From: Emmonsiellopsis sp. PD_33
Taxonomy: Eukaryota > Ascomycota > Eurotiomycetes > Onygenales > Ajellomycetaceae
Direction of reading: 5' to 3'
DNA length: 64,000 nucleotides
Assembly (NCBI GenBank): GCA_032988165.1
Contig: JANTQF010000132.1
Coordinates: 1-64,000, forward strand
Shown here: piece by piece, positions 37,160-49,680 of the stretch
Layout: every line of letters begins with the position of its first letter
Numbering within the stretch: the first letter of the stretch is position 1
Made by a program: the position numbers and the translations under genes
The notes under the pieces: generated by a model
What the model saw: only the letters and a program-made list of their open reading frames with translations
Database searches by the model: none
Told to the model about the DNA's origin: nothing

Positions 37160-40100
37160 TTAATGTCGTTTATATTTCTGTCGAATTTATCAATTAGCAG
37201 ATGCGAATAAAAGCGGTTAATACCGAGGGAACATACGTCTTCGACACGCCTCCTATTACTGGGATCCAACGAATTCCCAGCACCCAGCAATGTTTGTCCG
37301 ATGGCCTTCGATGCGCCGATAGCAGGTCGCAAAATCACGGTGGGGGCCCTCTTCAATACTGCTTTCGCGGCCCCTTTGGCGCTTCCGCTGACCAAAACCT
37401 CGCCAGGTACAGCAATGATCGCGTCCCGTGCCATGAGCAGGTCGCGCTCCAAGCTGGAATATGCACCACGTAGCCCCTGGACAACCCCTACAGGTTGGTC
37501 GGCATAAAGTGAAATCTGTCTCGTCTCCTCTTCGTCCGCAGAGTCATCATCTTGACCCAGAGCAACTCGTTGTGACGTAGTGTCACCCGGCGCGTTTAGG
37601 AATTCTTCGGCGTTTTGAAGAACAGTTTGGGTTCCAATGGCGAGCCTAGCACCGAACTTGACTAGTTCGTTGGAGGTCGTTTTGGCAAACGCCATAGCAC
37701 CTTTTTGAATACTACGCACAACACGGCCGTCTTTCTTGTACTCGCGCATCGGGATGACGACCAGGTCTTTGAATCCGCTCCCAATGCCAACAAGGGACTT
37801 GATCGGCGCCAAGCCGGACAGGACGCCCGGAAGCTGATTGGCTTTTATATCCGGCATCCAAATATCGTTAAGAGTTTGGCCCAATTTATCGAATCCAGAA
37901 ACACCATAGAGGATTACATGCCGAAGGACCATCTCCGATTCGTCGAGAACAAAGAAATTCATGAATTCAGTGGTTCGTCCCGATCTGAGGCTGCCATAAT
38001 CTACTCTTTTTGGTTTGAAGTCCAACATGACGCGGATAGCATTCACTTCGACCCTTTGCAAAAATGGTACCTCGCTGGGAGATGGATCGACCGGCGCAGT
38101 ATCATCCTTGAATTCGAAGAATCGGGTCATGAAATCAAGTGAATCTTGGTCAACATGAAGTCGAAGAGGAAGTACAGTTGCCTAGAAATGACAAATTAGG
38201 ATCACGCTATGCAGCGAACAGCCCCGAAATAAATAGCGAGACAGTTTATAGGGTAGACTTGCCTTGAGAACAATTTCTGATGCCGTGAGCTCGGCAACGG
38301 GTTTAACATTCAATATTTCCAAATGGACCATGCTGGAACCACTCTCCTTTTGCCCAGCATCGTGCATATATGTCGCTAATTTCCTCCAGGAGGATGTACG
38401 CATGTGGTCAAAAATTTCCAGATCACCAACTCTGACATCCAATGAACTCTGAGTCTCGCCAGATCCGGGAGGGAGAACGACCAAGTCTGCAGATATACCT
38501 TTGAGTTCAAAGGTCATCTTGTGCCGCTTGCTTCGTGACAATCGTAGATTTTTGCCTCTGCTGGCCGAAGGTTTGACTGTGCGGGACGTTCCGCCTGTTA
38601 GAGTAGTGGATGTGACATAGGTGCCCGTCTCGCTCACCACATCATTAAGATGGTGGGTAATGTCATTAGAAAGTTGGCGTGGATCTCTATTGGCAGGTAT
38701 TCCGATATATATGGAATTAAATAAGAAATCGCCAATGACATCTTCGTCTTCATGGGGATCGGGAGATGATGGACGGCGGGCTCTTGCAAGTCTTTCAGTA
38801 GCCTTTGCCTCAACATCTTTAACAGCCTCGGAGATCGTATCAATTGTTCGCTGCCAGTCAAAGCCATCATATAAATTCCAGATTACATGTACGTCCCGGA
38901 TCCTTACCCTGAGTGGACTTGCACGAAGCTTAGACTCGTTTGCCAAATCGTAGGTATTATGAGCAGAATCCCACCTATGTGCAGTGCCTCCAACAGCCGA
39001 TTTCTTTGCAAAATGATCGTCTTGAAAATCCAAGTTTGAAACACTTGAAGAGACATGGGCGTCGGAATGAAAGCTGCCAAGTCCAGAAGCATACCCAAGC
39101 CCTGGTGTATAAACGTCGATGTTATGTCCCTCTGTGCGACCAAGCGCCCTGTCCCTTCCTAGTTGTGCGAGAACCGGAGAAAAATCGCTAACGTACTCGA
39201 GCTCCGTTGCTAAATCGCTTTCTTCCTCGGGCTCATTAATGTCGGGGGTCCGAAGTTGGTGCGAAGGGTCCGGCGGCAGATTTGTCTCAAAGGCGTCTCC
39301 AGAGAAAGAACTAAGCATATCTTGGATTGGAATGACCTCCGTGCGGTATTTGAGCGCCTTATTAGGCGGAGATGGGGGCGCCAATCCATTCAGGATCGCG
39401 ATCAAAGTGTGCGTGGAGTCGGCACATGTTTCGATGATAAGAAGGTCGTCTCTCACTTCAACGTCAACCGACTTCTCGGCATTCTCATCCAACTGCATGA
39501 CTTTGACAATTACTGATGCGGTAGATACCTCACAGACTGAAATATATCCTTGATCATGTAGAAATTGGGCCAAGTCACTTTGAATATCGATAGATTTTCT
39601 CCTACGTGACTTTTCACTCGCCCCGATGTTGTCGATGTTGTCAATTATCATAATGGACGCTTTTTTTACTTCCAACGAAGCATCAACAGTCTCGTCGTGG
39701 TTCAATGCACCTGAGATTTTTGCGTAAGTGAATACCACGACGCCTTTGGCAGAAGATCTTCGGGGGTTGAGCCCAACTGTACAATCCCTCAAGGCAACGG
39801 ATAGTTTGGATGGAATTGATGATGGCCTGGAACTGGTTGAACTGGCAGACGACTGCGTAAGCTGGTGACCTCCTACATCATGAGGTTTTGGTTCGGCTAA
39901 GTTGACAACGGAATTTGCTATATTAGTAGCAAAATCTTCGGCACTCAAGTCGTTATCAAGTCCAAGGAATGCCATAATCAAAGGCACCGTATATTCGAAG
40001 CGCACATTGTAAAGTTTGACTTTGACAGTGGGGTCCATTTCATCCGCAATAAACCTAGCCATTAACATGGGCAGGTGCCTGGGATCGACTAGATTCTTCG

Positions 40101-43100
40101 CTGACTGGGGTTCGGCCTCTCCAACAAGCTCCTCTTCATTTCGTAGGACCTGAATCGACGCAACCCGAGCTGCGATAAGCGATGGAATGCTTACGTGGGC
40201 AGCATCTATTCCGGTTGAGGCAAGTTCGATATCTCCAATCTCTCCGCCAAGTTCAATCTTGCAATTGAATTCTTTAACACGTGCCAGGGTGAGTATACCT
40301 GGTCTATCATCCTGAGGCAGATATTTTGTGACCGTGGACAACTTGGCCATTTCATTTCCTAGGTAAGATAAGGGTGTGAGAGTTTCCGGATGGGGTAAAC
40401 TTGCTTCTACGCGGCCAATGATAAATCGAAGCACTGCACCTTGTTTCCGCTGCCTGAACAATGTGTCGAGCATTATGTCATCGTCCTCCTCGTACTTGTC
40501 TTTGGATGGTGTTAGAAGTAAAAGTAGCTGATCAAGATCTTTCTCGTCAGGGGCGAAAGAATACTGAACCTGAATGTTCAGGAGACGTATTATATCACTT
40601 GCTCCGGTAACAATATCGTCTTCATCGTGTAGAAGAGGTCCATAGAGTTTTCCTTTGTCAATTTGAACTCTTATCCCTGGCAATCGACTCACGATCTTGA
40701 CAGCAGTGGTTTTGAGTTTAAGGCTACAGTGTTCGCCTTTCAAGTTCGCGACGAAACCTTTCATTCGAATGCTCAGCTTCCAAGGGATAGGGTTAAGTGT
40801 AGGGCTGCTAGCCGGCGGGGGCCTAGGTTTTGGAGGCGTTGCAAAATGTACACCACGACGCGGGGGCGGGGTCTCAACCTTTCCTCCTTTTACAGTTGAA
40901 GTGGACATGACTGAGCTGCCCAGCTCTAGGATAGTGCTCAAACCTCCAAACCAACTCAATGTTTCATCGAGTTGTTGCAGGTTTAAAGAGAAATGGACAG
41001 GGAGAGTTTCCAGCTCTACCCTAGTAACCTCCGTTGACGATGTGATTCTAAGTGAAATATCCCGTTGTATCGAAGTCAACGAATCTCTAATAGAATCACG
41101 CATTTTAAGACCCTCGTCGAAAGAAATAATATGTTCCGAGGCATGACCAAAGGTAAATGTAGTGATACCGAAATCATGGTTCGACGTGCCGCTATTATGC
41201 GAAGAGCAGAGCGTTATTCCAGACATGGCTGCATGTAAGATTACCTCCTCGATCGAAGATGAATCTTGGAATAAATGGAGGCCTGTGGCATCAAGCGTAT
41301 ATGGCTGGGTAGGAAGACACTCCAGAAACCGTAAAGAACACTTTGCGAGGCTAATATTTAGGGGGGGTGAGACCGAGTTCTTCTGTGCTTCCGTCCCGAG
41401 CTCGGGCTTTGGGAAGTTAACAATCTTCTGGCCAATTTTTGCGAGGAGCCAGCCAGAAGCAATATCGAATTTGACAACAATGGTCGATATGTCAACGAAA
41501 ATTGTAGTCGCTTGTTGCTCTGGGGTATTAGCATTGGTCTCTGATGAGGGTCGCGACTCTCCTTGCAGAGGCTCCGAAGCCGTTGATGTTCTTCGGGGAT
41601 GTCGAGACAGGTTGGGGTTAGTCGAAGGTGGGACGGTACCGTCAAAAACCGAACCCGCGAAGCTCAATGTCGACTCTTCCATATGGTCGATGCTTCTCCT
41701 AGGGGGTTCCGATGGTGCCGTATCTTCAGTTTCTGCGGGATTGTCATCCGCTGAAGGCAGCCAGATGGATATTTTTTCAATCTCAAGGATTTTTTTTGCA
41801 ACTCTGTGGACGGTTTCAGATGAACTCGACAAATAACCTAGGTCGGGTTCCCTGATTTCAGGCTGATCTGTCACAGGAAGCAGCGGACTTCCCAAATCAT
41901 GGGAAATACCATCCTTCTCATCACAGCTTTGGGATTCGACTATCGGCTTTGCTCGTGGAGTCCCATCTTCACCAGCTGTCAGGGAAGGGGAGTCAGACAC
42001 AGGTGCAAGTGCAAGAGGCGTCGGAATATTTTCCGTGCTGCTAGATCTTGGCGAGCCCCAGGCCCCAGGCATCCCTGGCACGGATCCAGAGCTGGCCGAT
42101 TTAAAACTCGCGACGCTCATGTACATGCTTTCCGCTTCTTCATGGGTAAACAATTTAGACTCAGAGAGCTCTTCGTTAGAACCAGATTCAGAAGGTTCTC
42201 TCTCCCGATGATCGGGGTTGGATCCCATTGAATCTTCGAAACCTGGCAGCTCATTCGAAGTGGAGATAACAGGGGAGCGGGATGATTGTTCGGAAGAGTT
42301 ATCTTGGCTACTAGGAGAAAGGGCTTCGGAAAATTGGTACCCAGGCCTTGGCGCGGAAGAAGATGCGTTCACCGAATAGCGCATATAAGCTTCAGGGGAA
42401 GATGTTGGGCTTTGCGCCCGGGGGGTGTCTCCAGACGGTTCGTTTATCGATCCCGTTGAAATGGGGCTTCGGGGAGGGGAGTTTTCAATATCATCTTCAA
42501 ACTGGGATCTGAAAGCTCCATCGAAAAAGGCAGAATTTTCCAGTATATTCTCGCTATTGTGACTTTGGGCCATCATATGGCCATGCCCAGGATAACTTCC
42601 GTGACCGTACTCATCTTCCGTTCCCGCATCAGAGAATCTACCATCGCTGGAGTACATAGAATCTTCAAGCTGTGGAGTCGGGTTCGTGTCTTCGAATGTC
42701 GGTGGCGGCTCGAGAATGGTTCCGCGCGACATTCCAAGGGACGAGCCTGGGCTACTGGAAGGTGGGTCAGGCGAAGGTAGCCGTAGGGGCGTATGATCGG
42801 CTTTTGAAGGCGTGGAAGGGGGAGGAGAAGCAGGAGGAGGAGGCGCGAAGTGAGAATAGTTGGAGAAAACCGCAGCGTCGGAGAGAAGAAAGAAATTAAT
42901 TTGGGAGAAGGTTATTAAGCGTTTCCCGGGCTTTACCCCAGGGCTTTCTTCTAGCGACGACGCCACGCCATGCACCGATATATCTTGAATCGTAAACGTG
43001 GCCGTGACGGGATCTAGGGTCGTGTCTTGAGAAGATCTCGTTATCTTATCCTGGCGCATTTCCATATCGACTTTGAAGGTAACACTCTTGACGTTGACCT

Positions 43101-43856
43101 GCAATCGTTCCACGACGCCTTTTATAAATCCGGCAATGAAACCGGGCAACGATATCCCTTCATTTAGTCCGACACCCAGTTCCTCGTCATCGCTAGAGCC
43201 ATCTGAGCTTTGCGAACTATGGATATGTAGGGACCGGGACGAGATGGCGGCCTCTAACTCTTCCTTTTCCTTAGTCGTTTCCGATTCAAGGAAAGACTGA
43301 GCAAGATCAGTCGTTGACGGAAGGATAGGTCCATCCTGGCCGCTTGGGCTGTCGATAGCGGGCTGATGGGCCTGGGAGTCTTCCTCCCGGTGGTGTTTGG
43401 ATGGCCCGGTGCCTCCGTTGTTGACATTGTCTGCTGCATTCAATGGAGCTTCATCTGAAGGCAGCTTTAAGGTAATCTGTACATTCTCGACCTCGATTTC
43501 GATGCTGCTACTATAAATATCTGCCGGGATCGTCACACGAAGCAGAGAAACTCGAGCATTCGTAAAGTTGCATGATTGAGGTAGCCGCAAAGTTGAGGAT
43601 ATTTTCTTTGGATGGAGATCATGTGGCATCAGTAGAGCTCAAGGAAGACGCGGAAAACAGAGCAAGGTAGATAACAGATAGATAGAAGGCATACCTCAAG
43701 CCGCAGGCTAATATCTCTTAGTTCAAAAGTGCTTCTCTGGCCCCATGTAATACCTAAGCTATCGAGGTCAAGAGCATCGGTATCGAATACTTCTAGCCGC
43801 GATAATGCATATCTCAGCAGCCGCTTCTGGACAAACGAGGGCACGAAAAACGGCAT
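37160..43856 (-). CDS. atg2: autophagy-related protein 2 (ATG2), 4 exons
   Basis: Large lipid-transfer protein that bridges the ER and the growing autophagosome membrane with ATG9 and ATG18 (known for the family). Exons are 43856-43695, 43605-38263, 38181-37237 and 37177-37160, all joined in phase 0, giving 2,155 residues, the usual size. The N-terminus has the chorein-type block QKRLLRYALSRLEVFDTDAL. The middle is long with a Ser/Pro/Glu-rich, probably disordered, part at about 305-650. The C-terminal part has RVDYGSLRSG and GFKDLVVIPMREY, typical of the ATG2 C-terminal domain. Intron 1 is GTATGC...AAG (89 nt). Intron 2 has a GC donor (GCAAGT...TAG, 81 nt). Intron 3 (59 nt) leads to an 18-nt last exon encoding KYKRH and stop. 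Alternative readings of these junctions break frame or family sequence. Confidence 0.95.
38182..38262 (-). other. GC-AG intron in ATG2
   Basis: The donor reads AAG|GCAAGT and the acceptor TTTCTAG. Splicing here joins EIVLK to ATVLPLRLHVDQD, which restores the conserved ATG2 reading. The nearby GT (two codons on) gives the wrong frame. GC donors with otherwise perfect consensus are a known minority class. Confidence 0.85.
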
Positions 43857-44625
43857 GGCGGACGACGATATCTAGAGCCTCTAGGCTCATAGACAGCTAG
43901 AGCATATCATCGAGAGGTGGTCGTGGCATGAGGATCGGTGGTACGGCTGGTAGCTTTGGAGATGGGGCGACGAGGGATGGACGAGGAAGCTAGGCGGAAT
44001 ATGGCCATGGGAGACGAGGACCTCGGGATGCCCAGCGCAAGAAAATATAGGAATACTGTTAAACTCCCTGCTGACGTGCCAACGGGCACCCTAGATGCCA
44101 GCCTAACAATACTGACCCCAAGGAAGGCGGATGTGTCGCTCGTCTTGACCAGCAAGGTTGACTGATTGACGGCGCGTCATTGCATCGCTCGCTGGGCGGT
44201 GGATGATGTGTTGGTCAGTGCAAACCATGCAAACATCCGGGGTCGTGAGCTTATCAGGCGGCTCAGCCAGATTAGTCATCCACAGCTCCACTTTTGATCC
44301 GCACTGCTCCGATCACATGACATTCTTGCCCTTAACAGGCTTAGCTCAAATCCATTCCAGCTTTCTCTCCTATCAACTTGAACCTTTGAGAAGCAATCCC
44401 AAGACAAGCCAGAATTCTATCAAACTACTACGGATGTTTGGGTTACTCCAAAACCCGTTTCTTGTGATAAAACACTCATATATGCAAATATTTGGCTCGG
44501 ATAACTGCATTATCACAAACAAAAGCGCCTGATCTCTACCACAGCGGCGCGGCTCGGGGGACTGTATCAAGGCAGAAGCTGAGAGCCTCGCTCGAACAAT
44601 GGAAATTATGTCTAGGAATCCATAT
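43857..44625. other. ATG2 upstream region and deaminase 3' flank
   Basis: About 770 bp between the ATG2 start and the stop of the upstream, same-strand deaminase. A TCACATGAC E-box-like site lies near 44313. Frames of about 75-110 codons are open on both strands, without recognisable motifs. I treat them as chance. Confidence 0.55.
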
Positions 44626-46487
44626 TTACCCCAAATCGTTATCATCATCAAGCTCAGCTCCAAATTCCAAGACAACCCACTGGCAAAACTTTTCAAACTC
44701 AACACGCCAGTCCTTCAGTCGGGCCGCCTTGACCCCGATGCCTGTAATTCCTGCGCGGATGTCCGCCAGCCATTCGGGTTTACTTTGATCTTCAAAACAG
44801 CTCCAGCGAATGGAGTTCTCTGCCATGGTGGCAAGGCCGGTCAATCCAACATTCTCCAACCCGTTGAGAACCTGGCAAAAGTCGTGGCTAAGTCCGTTCT
44901 TCCCGTACCCCAGGAGGGCAGGGTCGTCATTGCAGAGAGCAACTGGCACTCCTCTTGCCAACAGTGCTGGAAGCGGATGTGTCATAATCGAGCTGGTCAG
45001 CCGGAGGACCTCGTTTGATATTGGACAACACTCTATTAGGATCCTCTTTTCCTTCACCAAATCGATGAGAAGCGGGTGCTTGTAAAGGCTCAAACCGTGG
45101 CCTATCCTCCTAGTGCCCAACAAGATTGAGTCATAAAGATTGTGGTCTGTCTCGTCTCCATCTCCCACCCATTCTCCTGCATGGAAAAAGAATGGTATAT
45201 CAACATCTTCCTCGACGCATTTCTTTTTGAACCAGAAAAGAACCGGAACTAGGTCGGCCAAGGGTCTCCCCTTTTCTTCCTGCCCGACTACGTCATAACC
45301 GGCGATAAGCTGTGGGAACTTTTGCTTTATTGCAATGCACTGCTTCATATTCTCCGCAATCATCCGATTCGAGAGTGATCGTATTGTGCTCCAAATCATC
45401 CTAGCTCCATGAAACCCCTTTCCGGCCGGCGTGAGTTTGAATCCCTCAATCTCCTCACCAAAGGCCTGGAAGAATGCTTCATAGTCTGACTCAGGTGCAT
45501 CGTGTTGATCACGTCTATATGGGAAATCAAAGACTAATCGAAAGTCGACATATCGGATACCATCCTCCTGCAGCTCCTCCAACATTCGCCGGAAACAAGG
45601 GCGGAATATGGGCTCGTAATATAGAATAGAATCCACCACTTGAAAGGTTCGTTGAAACATAGTCCATATAGCGTCTACGCCGTGATGATGCTTCAAAGAT
45701 GCTTCACGATCAAGGGTACACCGGCTCTTTAACCAGCGGCGGAACCCTTCGATTCCTCCATCGGGGAATAGGTTGGCGGCGTGTTTGACAGGAGCAAAAG
45801 AGGATGGCGTATAGTCTATTTCCCAGGGTAGACACTTTATATCAGGCAAATTCGGGGGTGTCGAAAAGTATTGAAAATAGATCGGGTTGGTTTCCAAATC
45901 CGCGGCTGTGGCCAGCGGAGCGGACGAGGCGATGTATATATTTGGTAAAGATAGCACGAGATCAATCATCAAGTCGAGATTGACCATGGCTTCTAAATGG
46001 CCATGTAATAAAGAGCCTAAAATAACAAGTATTAATATATATTCCCATCAAGCTTGGTCGAACAAACCTTTCGGCATCCTCTGCACAATCCTCCAAAGAT
46101 CAGTCTTCTCCATCCGCTCCCTTGCCAAATGAAACATCATCCCAGGATAGAGAGTCTCAGTGGTTGACCCGGCCAAGCCCTCTTCCACATCCTTCGTCCA
46201 TACTTCTTTCAACTCCCGTCGACGGATGGATGATACTATCTTGCATGCCTCGGATGCGATGGGGGACATCGATTTGCGAAAATTTGCATCTGGCCGACGC
46301 TGTTAGCTCTCACGCTCAGGCAATAGCTTACGGAATCTCGTAGGGAATCTGAGGAACCGGGCTGACCATGTCTTTGCCTATGCTCTTCTTCTATCAGGTC
46401 GTTTCGTCCCTGAAGGTATTTTTGGATGAAGGGGTCTTCGAATTTCGGGATGCCTTCCTTCCCTTCCCATTCGTCTTCGGAAGCCAT
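44626..46487 (-). CDS. adenosine deaminase of the ADGF/CECR1 type, 3 exons
   Basis: Zinc enzyme that deaminates adenosine to inosine (family knowledge). Exons 46487-46367, 46289-46068 and 46016-44626 give 577 residues. Introns: GTCAGC...CAG (77 nt, with a GCTAAC branch) and GTTTGT...TAG (51 nt). Metal ligands and catalytic residues are visible: HGH at about 119-121 created across the second splice, FHAGE at about 392-396, RIGHG at about 418-422 and CNDDPAL near 476-482. The extra N-terminal helical region (RNDLIEEEHRQRH... then FRKSMSPIASEACKIV) is characteristic of the ADGF branch rather than classical ADA. No signal peptide is seen, so it is probably intracellular, unlike secreted animal relatives. 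The first donor GTCAGC is weak, but GTAAGC further on gives the wrong frame. Confidence 0.9.
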
Positions 46488-46881
46488 GTTTGGAATGGTG
46501 GATAATGAGTTAGACAGATAGTTTTACTTAGGCCAGTGAAACGAAACAAATGTGAGCATTTCTTTGCGAATAGTTAAGTTTGATGTTTTTGTCTGCTTTG
46601 ACAAGGAGAGATGGTAGATGGACTACCAAGTCATGTGCTGGGTTCCCACAACAAGGATAAACAGTAGATAGTATGACCTAGACCTAAACTGCGGTATTTT
46701 TCGAACTTTCATACCATCGAATTGTTTAAGAATGAGTCACCTTTCGTATTAGGAAGATAAGAGCTAATCTAAACTTCTATCAATATGCCTTGGCTACTAT
46801 CTAACTTCTCAGGCATGCATTGAGACAAACAGGTTAACCCCGCAATTAATACCCCTCAGCTCAAAAGAACAACACAAGGTA
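46488..46881. other. short intergenic region
   Basis: 394 bp between the deaminase start and the ligase stop on the same strand. It contains a GTCATGTG E-box-like site near 46630. It must serve as deaminase promoter and ligase terminator. No other feature seen. Confidence 0.5.
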
Positions 46882-49021
46882 TCAAATCTTCGCCCCCTTT
46901 GTGACCAGCTTCTTCTCCAACGCCCTCAGCTCCGCTCTCTTGATTTTCCCGGAAATAGTCTTGGGCAAAAAGCTAGGTTCTACGAACTGAATTCGTCGTG
47001 GGTACTTGTACGGGGCGGTTTCCTTCTTACAAAACGCTTGCAGTTCGGCAGCGAGCGATTCTGGATTGTGAGATTTGAATTCTTCTTGGAGGACAATGAA
47101 GGCCTTTACAACCTCAACGCGTTCGGGGTCCGGGGAGGCAACTACGGCGGATTCGATGACTGCGGGGTGCTTTTTAAGGACGGATTCGACTTCAAATGGG
47201 CCTGCGAGAGGGGTGATTAGTAGTTAGAACAAGATTTATTTCCCCATATAGCCATTAGGCGGTTGGTTTTGTCTCGGAAACGGAAATACCTGGTTGTTAA
47301 TATAGGTGAAAACATACCGATTCTATATCCAGAGGAGTTGATAACATCATCTGATCGGCCAACGAACCACAGATATCCATCCTCATCTTTATAGGCTCTA
47401 TCTCCAGTAAGGTACCAAGAGCGACCCTTCCCCTGCCGTTGAGGCAGAAAAATCTCTCCGTTGGGCTTCAAGTATCCGGAAAACATGTTCATAGTGCTTG
47501 CCCCAGTGCTTGAGGTGGTTGCGATTGCAATCTCTCCCTCCTGCATTGGGGGCGATTCGTCACTCTTTTCGTCAATAACAGTCAGGGGTACACCAGGTAG
47601 AGGGAGGCCCATAGAGCCATACTTGATTTTACCTCCCACGAGGTTTCCACAGACAAGAGTAGTTTCAGTCTGACCGTATCCGTCTCGAATCTCTATCCCG
47701 CTCATTTCTTTCCAGATTCGGATTACCTCGCCATTCAGGGGTTCGCCGGCGCCGACACATTGCTCTAATGCTTTTGGCCGGTTCCGAGAGAAGTACTCCC
47801 GCCTTGATGGTAACACGAATTGGCGGTAAGCAGTAGGTGGCGAACAAAAAGTTGTAATGGGATAGTTGTGGAGATTGTCCAAGGCGCTTTCGGCATTGAA
47901 AGGGCCAACAGTCTCCTGAATAAAAAGAGCGGCGCCGCAGGTCCAAGCACCGAACCATGCCCAAGCTGCCTTTGCCCATCCTGATAAACGTAAAGTGTGG
48001 TTAGTCTTAACCCATATCTATACTAGGATGTAACGGTGGTTCGAATTAATGATCCCGAGGCTTTTACCTTGTTCAGATAGATTCCAGTAAAGTTTCCCTG
48101 GCTTCAACCCGAGCCATAGGCTCCCCGTTAAAATGTGTGCTGCAGAAGGAGAGTTGTCAGTAAATTACACGTAGTTAGTATTGATGGCAGTTATATCAGT
48201 CTTACCTAGGGGATACGAGACCTGGTTATGGAGTACCATTTTCGGCATACCCGTGGTCCCTGTTCCATTTATCAGTACCGATGTCAACCCCTAAAGGTCA
48301 CTCATTGGTTAGGGCCTAAGTAAACACACCTGACGTGAAATAAATAACAGACGGATCAGACCACTTAGTCTTCGCTAGTGAGTCCCGAAAGACAAAGTCA
48401 CCAGGAATCTGGTTATCCAACTCCACGGCATATTGCAGCACTTTCTCAAGCGCCGGACCTGTGGCTTGCAAGACGGTTCGAATATTAGGACACTCATCCT
48501 GAACAGCCTTAAATTTTAGGATACTTTCTGAATCGCCAACAAATATGGAAGCTCCAGATGCCTGGGCTCGATACTTGATATCATGCGCCACAGCCAATAT
48601 CGGACATGGACAAACAACAACGCCTATGCGGATAGCAGCAGTCGCAATTTCCCACCTGGTGCATCGTTAGCATTTTTTCCATGTAATATATGGTAGCTTT
48701 ACGCGAGTAGGATGTAGTAACCGCAAAGTCTGTAGACCGAGCTCATAGGGTGATTCAAACTCACCATGCTGGCACGCGTGGCATGACAATAATGATCCGG
48801 TCTCCCCTTCGAGCCCCACGTCTAACTAGCAGCTCAGCTGCACGATGGGATTGGCGGGAGAAATAGGCGAAATCAAGCGACAAGGGATTTTTACCCTGCT
48901 GGTCGACCCAGACCATTGCCCGTGGTGAAGGCGACCTCGCAGCCCATTTGTCCACAACATCCAGGGCGAAGTTGAAGTACTCGGGGCGCTGAGGAAGTTC
49001 CTGGGGTATTTCTGAGGCCAT
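46882..49021 (-). CDS. acyl-CoA ligase, medium-chain (ACSM) type, with PTS1-like C-terminus; 6 exons
   Basis: AMP-forming enzyme that activates carboxylic acids to acyl-CoA through an acyl-adenylate. Exons are 49021-48765, 48655-48330, 48259-48206, 48139-48068, 47980-47318 and 47201-46882, giving 563 residues. All five introns are GT-AG (66-116 nt) and in frame. Adenylation motifs in order: YFTSGTTGMPK at about 191-201 (assembled across an intron), GYGQTE at about 337-342, YLTGDRAY at about 426-433, GRSDDVINSSGYRIG at about 444-458 and the hinge/catalytic Lys in ISGKIKR near 543. The overall sequence resembles mammalian ACSM-type medium-chain ligases; substrate is inference. The last three residues, AKI, fit the peroxisomal signal [SAC][KRH][LMI]. 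Neighbouring genes are all on the same strand but separately spaced. Confidence 0.92.
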
Positions 49022-49680
49022 ATTGCCTCCTTCTGTTTGATGATTTGCGAAGTGATAGCAAAGACTGATTTGAAGCCGGTCACTGGATGAAGTTGTGGAA
49101 CAAGAGGCGGTTTCACAATAGGGGTCACGGATTAGTTAAGCCGTAGGTATGGGACTACCCCACACTTTCCCCGGAGTTAACCAACGGGTTTCCCGGCTCG
49201 GCGAATCGGCTAGGCTGATGGGACCGGCCCGCGAGTTATCGGTTCAACGTCTTTTCAATCCCATGCTCTCTCCTGTGAATAGAGTCACAGAAACAACCTT
49301 ATACTTGCAGCAAGATAAAAATGTTTGGGATTCTTTTGTATAACTCAGCTTGCAGGCAGCTAGTATGAGTTATACTTGCTCTTAGCTTCGTGATTCTACA
49401 AGTACTACGTCGCAGGTAACATACCGAGGTTTGATATATAAACCCTACTAGTATTGTTGGGACGGTGATGGTTCGTTTAACGATAACTCATCTACACTTC
49501 TCAAGTCGTTTATTCTCATAACTATCAAACCAATGAGTACTCAGCCAATTCTTCGCAATATTCTCCAAAGATATTTTCCAAGATCTTGACAGAAATTAAA
49601 GATATTGTAGGCTCAGAACCCCACTTCTCTTCTCGTCATATATCCCACTATTCGACTCAATATCAAATGCCCCCTTCCTT
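49022..49680. other. intergenic region
   Basis: About 660 bp upstream of the ligase and downstream of the F-box/ankyrin gene. A small plus-strand frame (49149-49343) has no recognisable content. The region holds the ligase promoter. The stretch near 49380-49560 is AT-richer. Confidence 0.5.

Noticed and set aside
43907..44165. Overlapping 75-82 codon frames on both strands upstream of ATG2
   Set aside because: No recognisable sequence; mirror-image open frames suggest composition only.
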